Positions 56,849-64,000 of a stretch of 64,000 nt of DNA are shown one piece after another (position 1 is the stretch's first letter; each line of letters begins with the position of its first letter). The notes beneath the pieces are model-generated. The model was not told the origin of the DNA and did not search any database. It worked only from the letters and a program-made list of their open reading frames with translations. Made by a program: the position numbers and the translations under genes. Source of the stretch: Prinsepia uniflora (taxonomy: Eukaryota > Streptophyta > Magnoliopsida > Rosales > Rosaceae). The stretch lies in NCBI GenBank assembly GCA_032719365.1, contig CM064871.1, forward strand, positions 64,492,416-64,556,415. Direction: 5' to 3'.

Positions 56849-58736
56849 GTTGAAGCTGAATTCGTCCTTTCAACTAATTCAAATATTTCATAAATTTGAA
56901 AATAATTAACTGACTATATCAACTTCACTCCTTAATTAGAAACCTCGGAGCCATTTTCCCATCCCACAGGCATAGGATGTGTGGGTATGGGTGGAGGGAA
57001 GGGGGGATCTATTGGGGTCTTGGGCCTCCTCTCACATGTATTTATTTTATTTATTATATATAATATATAAATATTTTGTTTAAATAAATATTAAATTAAT
57101 TATATTTTTAGAAAATATTTTTATTTTCCTTTTAATTTTATTTTTATTAGATAGATCAATTAATTAATTACTTATGGCACATTTGAACTCATTGTTTATG
57201 ACTACATTCCCTATTTGGAGTTTTTTTTTAAAATTATAAGGGAATGAAGAATTTTGGAAATTTTTCATACAATATGTCATCGGGATTCGAACTTGAGATC
57301 AATTGTCTGCAAGTCTACGCTAGAATCAACAGAACTAGACTTATTTGACCCCTATTTGGAGTTTTATTAGCCAATATATCTTCATATAATGAATCTTTAA
57401 AAATATGGTATGGTTTTTTACATTTATATTTAGTTTTATATTATTATATTGATTTGAACAATTTGAATACCACTTTAACTAAATAAAAAAAATTATTCGA
57501 ATATTATTATGTGTTAAATTACATCAAATTTTAATTTTTTTTTTTCTTTTATGTATTTTGTGAAAGCCCCCTACATGATTATAATTCTGATTATGCCACT
57601 GTGTCTGAGTGTGAGATAGAGAATCAAATATATACATATAAGCTTGTAAGGCTATTAACATTGACATTTTCCTTACTGCCAAAAATACTCATGGTTTAAC
57701 ATAAATAATTAAACTCAAACTTCTAATATATAAGGGTAAAACTGTTAAGCTCGGTTCGAAGTTTACAATTTATGAATAGTGTTCTAACGGTTTTGGCCTT
57801 TATTTTTTTCTCATTCTCTTTATATCATGATAGTAGAATGGCCCTTCATGAACTAAAATGTTGAAACATTCCAACTGTTTTTCTCATTTAAAAGTATCGT
57901 TTGCTTTATGTATTTTTTTTTTGGAAAAAAATTGAATGAAATTCGTTCATAGTGGGTTTGTGAATTGATTCTAACATGTTGTTTGTCTTCTTGGTTGCTT
58001 AAGAGATCACATTATTTCAAAGCTTTTCCCCCACACTCCAAGCCCATCTCAGCCCTCGCTGGTGTTTGTGTTGAGTTTTTGACTTGGCGCTTTGATGAGA
58101 TGTTTGTGGCAACATGTGGAAATCTTGGTGATAATGGTTCAATAAATTTTTTAATACCTTTGGAATATATCAATTTCATGAGTATCTTTACAGAACAAAA
58201 ATTAATTCTTGACGATTTTTCTTGGATAATTATTTTCTTGTCTTTTCTCAAGAATTTATCAAAAATATCCAACATTTGACTTTCAATTTCATAAAACTTT
58301 CAATTATATCAAAAATTACACGAAAAGCAATACCCTCTAAACTTGAAAAACTTAATAAACGTAAAAACTCTTACCCTGCCACATAAAAAAAAAAACTTCA
58401 ATAAACCTGAATTATACCCTGATTTTAATTTTCATCCATGAACTTTAAATTTAATTGCTACCATCGAATTGCTATGAATTTGATCTAATAGTCAACTGCA
58501 TTAATTTTGACTAATATTATTTTAAATGCCGGAATGTATTTACCAATTTAACCAAAAGATACAAACTAATAAAAAAAAAAAAATTTAAAAACCCTCCCCA
58601 CCCCCAAACCCAATGTAGAGAGCAAAATGCCCCTAGTTCGATGTGGCCCTCTTCCTCGAGCTAAACCCGTTGGCACTACCTAGAGGAAACTATTTTGGTT
58701 ATTTTCACTTCAATTTGAGCAAATCGAGTGAAAACT
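56849..58736. other. Intergenic with one SINE; no gene seen
   Basis: After the ~30-bp LTR stub the sequence is AT-rich, apart from the SINE at 57209-57365. An ORF pair at 58012-58279 on opposite strands has no coding character. Confidence 0.6.
57209..57365 (-). mobile_element. tRNA-derived SINE with 16-bp target site duplication
   Basis: On the minus strand the body (57349-57225) has an A-box-like TCTAGTTCTGTTGATTCTAG region, ACTTGCAGAC, and a perfect B box in CTCAAGTTCGAATCCC, ending in a short A-tail (AAAAAAAAA). The 16-mer CCCTATTTGGAGTTTT lies on both sides (57209-57224 and 57350-57365) without mismatch. A complete small SINE of ~125 bp. Confidence 0.85.
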
Positions 58737-59275
58737 CACTACAAGAAATTAATGGTTGCCTACGAAATCATTCCGTAGGATAAAAATAAAAATGAATAAT
58801 GGTAGGGCAACAACAAAAACAACGAAATTTCGTTGGGCAAATACCGTCGGGCTATCATTGTAGGGATAGAAGTTGCCCAACGAGAATTCAAAAATTGTAG
58901 GACTGACAATGCTTATCCTACAAAAAAAAAAATGGTAGGGTAATATCATAGGGCATGTGTAAAAAGTCAACGACCACTTATCCTATCATTTTTTTCCAAA
59001 TTTCGTAGGGTAAATCAGTCCATACAAACTAACTAAACATGTCTGGCCTTATGAAACATAAAATAGCGTTGGTAGGATTTATAAAATTTACCCTATGAAT
59101 ATTTTACATTCCATAAGGCAAATTTTATAATTTACAAATGAAAAATAAATTTTCTGAATATTTTTATAATTAAAAAATATATTAATAATTAAATAAAATA
59201 TATTTCTAAATAAGATCTTATGAAAGTAAATATGAAAAATAAATATCAGTAAAAAGTATTGGCATCCCACTCATA
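58737..59275 (+). mobile_element. End of a CACTA (En/Spm) transposon, truncated
   Basis: CACTACAAGAAATT at 58737 matches the conserved terminus of plant CACTA elements. Subterminal short repeats in both orientations follow (CGTAGGA, GGTAGGG, CGTTGGG), as is usual for this superfamily. The other terminus (TTTCTTGTAGTG) is not in the window; a long LTR begins near 59276. Confidence 0.65.
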
Positions 59276-61498
59276 CGCAACCCATCCCAATCCCCCTGGA
59301 TTATCGTGGGATGTGTCTGCTCCCGTCTGACACCACGTACCAGACAAGGGATAAAACCGTAACCCGCTCGGGATTACCTAGAGTACGCAAGGATCTGTGG
59401 TGGCATGTGATGTCTTAATCTCTGCTACAGCCCGCATCCGCAATCAACCTAGAGGGTGCCAAAAAGACAAAACATGTGAGTTGACAAAAATAAGCATTTA
59501 TAAAAAAAACTATTTTACCAAATAAAGCTTTCACCCTCCGTTTTACAAAGCATGCATGCATACCAATTTAAAACCAGTACTTTCCAGTGAAACAACACAT
59601 ACGGAAAACAAGTACTTTTAGGGTAAAACCAACACAGGTTAAAACAAACAACTGGACACAATCGATTAGTAAAAAACTCGGGACCCATTCTCATACCCAT
59701 CATCCATCCCCGTCCATCAAATCATCTGTCTCTATCAATCACCCATCTCTATCCGCCAATATTCGACATCGGTCTCATACCGTCAAATCATTCATCGTTA
59801 TCACTGTCACAATTTTTATATCGACACGTGTGCGATTTGGATTTACACAACTGATCTACACAACTGATCTACACCTGGCTCTGGAGTCCGCGACTCGACG
59901 TCTAGGTACGACACTTGGTACAGAGTCCCTGACTCGACGTCTTAGTGCAATAACCCAACACTCTTGCAGGAAGTGTCATCGTGACCTCTCCGGGGAAACA
60001 CATCCCTACTGAAGTCATAACCATCATCTCACAGGGTCCTCTCCGGGGAAACACATTCATGTTGGAGTCATATCTATCATCTCATAGGGTCTTCTCCAGG
60101 GAAATACATTCCTGTCAGAGTCATATTTATCATCTCATAGGGTCTTCTCTGGGGAAACACATTCTTTCCGGAGTCATATCCATCATCTCATAGTGTCCTC
60201 TTCGGGAAAACACATTCCTACCGGAGGCCCTTTCCGGGGAACACATCCCTACTGGAGTCCTATCCATCATATCAGAGAATGGTCATAATAAAAACAGTGG
60301 AAACATTTTCGTAAACTATTAACTTTTAAATCCAAAATAGTTATTTTGCACCGGTCTCAGCCTAAAACTAGTTTCCACAAATCACATAAAAATGGTGTCC
60401 ATTTCCGCATAAAACGAGGTTCGAAGCCCCAATAGGGCTCTTGGCCCGAAACATGGTTTCTAATGGACTCTCTCCCCGAGTTCATTATCTTTCAAACTGA
60501 GTCTTAAGCTCGAAACATCGATTTCACGCATCCCCGTGAAATCGTCTAAAAATCGCTAATCAACTAGCATCTAAAACATTTATGCATTTCATAAATCCAA
60601 ACATATGCAACATTGCATTTCAAACCATATTTATAACACATTAAAACATATATGCATGCATCATTTATAAACAAAAGTCCACTCACCGTCGGTCCACACT
60701 ATGCACTCCGAAACCCGCGCCGTAAGCCGATCTGAAACTAATCCACAGTCTTCGGGACATCTGAGCCTGTACAAAACATACCCAAAGATTACTAACAACC
60801 TCTATAAGTTTATACAAGAAACCCTCACAAAGCCCGATACCGGTAACGCGCCCGAAACACACTTCCTGAGGCATTAAACCCCTAAATGATCTATCAAACG
60901 GTCTTCGATCGACCTGAAACCACCACCATTGGATTCAGAACGTCAACACCTTTCGAACCTAACCAGTTTCACCTTGAAATTCAGTTCAGCGCGTCATCAC
61001 GCGCTGATCAACGTTGGTCCTCGCTGGTCAATAGCCGTCCACCGCGGCGGTCAACAACTGACGTTATGCTAATGTCAGCCTGACAGGTCTGACACGCGCC
61101 ACATGTCAGCCTTTGATGGGTCCATGTGTTTGACATGTCAGTGCTAACTGTGTCTAACAGCTTGCCACATGGAAGCACCTCATTTTCCACGTGGACTAAC
61201 AGCCTTTGACAGATGATGACGTGGATTGACATGTCATCATCGTCCATCTTCAGACGAGTTGACCCGTTTCTGTGTAACGGGTCAAACGACCCACGAACCC
61301 GACCCGATCCGTTCTTCCTCCTCCGACCACCAAAATTTCCTATTTTTTGACCATTCTGATCGTAATGATCCGAGAAAGGGATGCATGACATCAAAATAAG
61401 CTAAGGAGGTCTAGATTTTACCTTAGGAGCTTGAAGATTTTTGGGAAAACTTCCGACCTAGTTGCTGGATGATTCCAGCCACTGAGATCCTCCATTTT
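59276..61498 (-). repeat. Long gypsy LTR, 5' end missing
   Basis: It is collinear on the minus strand with the 3' two-thirds of the solo LTR at 29496. The end at ~59276 is worn (GGGATGGGTTGCG). Arms are a mutated GTGAGTTGAC (~59476) and GTCCACTCAC (60676-60685). Between them lie a ~54-bp hairpin array with CTCCGGGGAAACACATTC units (59985-60260) and a 10-bp perfect stem with 6-nt loop (60519-60544). Confidence 0.75.
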
Positions 61499-61693
61499 TG
61501 TTAGGACCCGTCCCAATCCCCTTGGGATTAACGAGGGATGCTCTTGATCCTATCTGACAGGGAGTGTCAGCCCAGGGAAAATTTAAACCTTTAGCCTGAC
61601 CGGCTTCCAGAGTACGCCAGGATCCGGAGGAGGTATGTGATATCTTGGTCTCTGCTACAATTCGCATTCGTAATCAACTTGAAGGACATTGAA
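61499..61693 (-). repeat. 3' terminal piece of another long LTR
   Basis: It starts TGTTAGGACCCGTCCCAATC and matches 29496-29690 throughout, including 'gtacgccaggatccggagga'. It is cut by the LTR start at 61694. Confidence 0.75.
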
Positions 61694-64000
61694 TGTAACG
61701 ACCCGAATCGAGAATAATAATATTTTAATATAAAAAGACTATTTTGCCCCTGAAGGGGGGGAAACTTTGACTTTTGGCCCGGGAAACAATTTGAACTTTG
61801 ACCCATGACTATGACGTAGGTCGGGACGTCACGAATCCGTAGACAGGCGGCACGCCGAAATCGGAGTTCGTATGAAGAAGTTATGGTCAAGGAAGCGTTT
61901 TAGCGGAATTTACGAACCAAGAACAACGGAATAAAATATTAATTTATTACGGGAATCCGTGCCAACCTAATATTTAAATCAAACCGATGGATTGGTGACA
62001 AGTGTCACCCATCCAAGCCTTACTATTCCAATAAAGCAATTTACACTATTTAACCCATTGTTTATATTATTTATTTTCCCTCCATTTGATTTCAGCCATT
62101 GGATTTCTGGCTAGATTGAATCCTGGCCCTTCATTCTCATCTGCTCCCTTGTTCATGCACGATCTGTCTGCCTTTTCTTACAAACACACACACATTCATC
62201 CCCTCACACACCCGTGCATTCCTTCCATTTTCTCTCGACCAAGGCGATCGAACCAGCCATCCTCTTCGCACCAAACGACCACCCACAGCACCACCATCAT
62301 CTGGTCTTCACAACCCGTGTAACCACCAGCCACCACCAGCCCATTTTCCCGTCCGAAATCCCGTCCAAAAACTCAGACCCGAAACACGACGGAAACGGGT
62401 CCAAGAATCAAACCTCGACAACCACACCATCTCGACGCAGGGGAAGCTCCAGTCTACACCGTGAGGACCCCAGGAGCTTAACTGGACGACGGCACGGCCT
62501 GCGGCAGCGACACGGCGGCGGTAAGGTCGAAAACCCGAAAACTCGTTTTACTCCCCTGTTTCGGACCAACCTGTTTTAGTGCTAGGAACTCAGTTGTTTG
62601 GTGTTAGATATGTTCTAGGGTGAGAGACGAGTCGACCACGACTGGTTTGGACGACGGAGACGGCGTGGATCACCGGAGAAGGCGATCGAACTTTGGCCGT
62701 GAATTTCAGAGGAGAACTGGTGAGTTTTCTCCCATTTTCTTTCCATTTTGAGGTTGTAGAACCATAGAACAGACCTAGACGACCCTATAGGGATGAACCC
62801 CGTCGAAAATGGTGGCCGGAGTCGTACGGTTGAATCGGGTCAAGCCGTGGGTCGACGACGACCCGGTTCCAGTCAAACGGGTCTGACCCGATACTGTAGC
62901 ATGATGACGTCATCATGCTGACGTCACTTCTGACGTCATGATGACGTCATCCTGTCAGATATTGTCAGACCAGGGACCAATCAGAACATGCCACGTGTCA
63001 CCTGACAAGTGTCAGTGATGACGTCATGCTGACGTCAGCGGTACTGTAGCAGCGTTGACCCACGCGTTGACCAGGTGCGTGGGGGCGCGTGTGAACAGTG
63101 ATTTTGGTGGGGCCGGTACCATTTTTAAGGTTTCGACGATACGGATCCAATGGAGGTGGTTTCGTGTCGATCGGAGATCGTTATGTTGGTCAAAATGGGG
63201 TTTGAAGCACCGGGAATAGTGCCCGGGATGCGTTTTTGAGGCGGATCTGTTCTAGGGTCTTGGTATTGATATTATAGGGTCCTTAAGTAACCCGCAGGAA
63301 TAATAATACAGGTTTATAGAGATCGTTGAGCAGCAAGGACCGAGTGTGAGTGGGCTGTTTGATTTATAAAAGACTTGCATGCATAAACTGTTTTACTATT
63401 TCCACTGATGAGTCTTATGAACTGTTTATATATGTTATTACAATGTTTTGGGCATGAGACCCGTCTGGATTATATGTGGATTTTGTTTGGGATGTCCGGG
63501 GGACATAGGGTAAACTATACTGTTATTGTACTGTACTTTCCTACCTGTGTATATTGTTTCCTCCAGGGAGGGTCGTTGGCCTGGGTGGACCCTGGAGTAG
63601 TCACGGGGCTCTGACTGAGTGGAGTTGACCCCCGTTGGGCTGCTTACTCTCAGGAAGGCATGTTCATATACCTCGGGCAGTGACCGGGATACCGGGAGCT
63701 GATGTACCTAGAGAGTCTCGGGTGTGAGACCCTGAGTGGCAACGCGTAGCCTTAGAACCGTGACATCATTTGGGTTGGGTTTTACAGTGCATTGATATGT
63801 TAGTTTCACCTTACGATTATTGTGGTTCATTTGTTATGATTTCATTATAATAATATGTTTTCACTGCATGCAAGATTTGGAAAACGGAGGGGTAAAACCT
63901 TATGATTATTTTATTATTAAATTGATTACTAAACTGTTATTTTTGGCCCACTCACCCTTGTTTTACTGACCCCTCCAGACCCTGACACGGCAATAGAGGA
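61694..64000 (+). repeat. Long gypsy LTR, running off the window
   Basis: It begins TGTAACGACCCGAATCG. It has the TGACGTCA cluster (62905-63037), arms GTGAGTGGGC (63346-63355) and GCCCACTCAC (63946-63955), and the 'gggagggtcgttggcc' block (~63572). The 3' end is beyond the window. An ORF at 62214-62579 is in the LTR and not a credible gene. Confidence 0.8.
62905..63037. promoter_or_regulatory. Cluster of six TGACGTCA palindromes in an LTR
   Basis: Perfect TGACGTCA octamers occur at 62905, 62919, 62931, 62942, 63019 and 63030, with CCACGTGTCA at ~62991. TGACGTCA is the palindromic site for bZIP factors (CREB-like, TGA type). Related clusters are in the LTRs at 4267-4404 and 31141-31466, in a corresponding place. 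Binding is inferred, not shown. Confidence 0.6.

Noticed and set aside
57280..57345. tRNA gene on the minus strand
   Set aside because: The B box is good, but the acceptor stem does not pair, and the A-tail with 16-bp target duplication identifies a SINE.
59276..61693. Complete LTR with target duplication
   Set aside because: The TGTAACGACCCG end on the minus strand is missing and no flanking duplication is found, so it is reported as fragments.
62214..62579. 121-codon ORF, Pro/Ser/His-rich
   Set aside because: It lies inside a long LTR whose other copies do not preserve the frame.

Overview
The window is nuclear DNA of a flowering plant. It has spliced genes with GT/AG introns, plant-specific families (WHIRLY, WRKY, PLS-type PPR, SnRK1 gamma) and plant retrotransposon lineages. 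Protein similarity suggests a eudicot, perhaps a rosid; the species cannot be read from the sequence. Four apparently intact protein genes occupy little space: WHY1 (9375-11678, +, 7 exons), a group IIb WRKY factor of the WRKY72/61/9 clade (24520-27728, +, 5 exons), a KING1-type SnRK1 gamma subunit with CBS domains (40751-42653, +, 5 exons) and a single-exon PPR protein resembling Arabidopsis At2g02750 (42761-44620, -). A second, dead copy of the gamma gene (32945-39760) lies upstream of the intact one.

Most of the rest is mobile DNA. The dominant family is a Ty3/gypsy element, probably Del/Tekay chromovirus-derived, with very long LTRs (2.3-3.2 kb, TGTAACGACCCG...GGGTCCTGTCA). It appears as fragments (1-7834), as a 5' LTR with initiator-Met-type PBS and a short non-coding interior (18517-23085), as three solo LTRs with perfect 5-bp target duplications (29496-32673, 46056-49013, 49182-51531), and as a nested pile at the right end (59276-64000). 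A 4.96-kb Ty1/copia element (34420-39378, TSD aactc) interrupts the dead gamma gene. A second gypsy element of Tat/Ogre-Athila type (45927-56848, -) retains gag but no recognisable pol. It carries a 24-bp coding minisatellite and an opposite-strand extra ORF, and two of the solo LTRs are nested inside its 3' LTR. Smaller elements are a Cassandra-like 5S-bearing LTR (6340-6662), a tRNA-derived SINE with a 16-bp target duplication (57209-57365), a 977-bp long-TIR element (16565-17541), a CACTA end (58737), and a hAT-derived ORF (7856-8770).

I did not find a new gene system. The most unusual pattern is inside the long LTRs. A 0.6-1.1 kb segment is bounded by an inverted pair, GTGAGTGGAC and GTCCACTCAC, and is filled with short hairpins. 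Different LTR copies carry unrelated repeat sequences there but keep the hairpin form.

Exon boundaries were placed by hand from splice motifs, reading frame and family similarity. LTR fragment borders given as approximate are limited by eye alignment.
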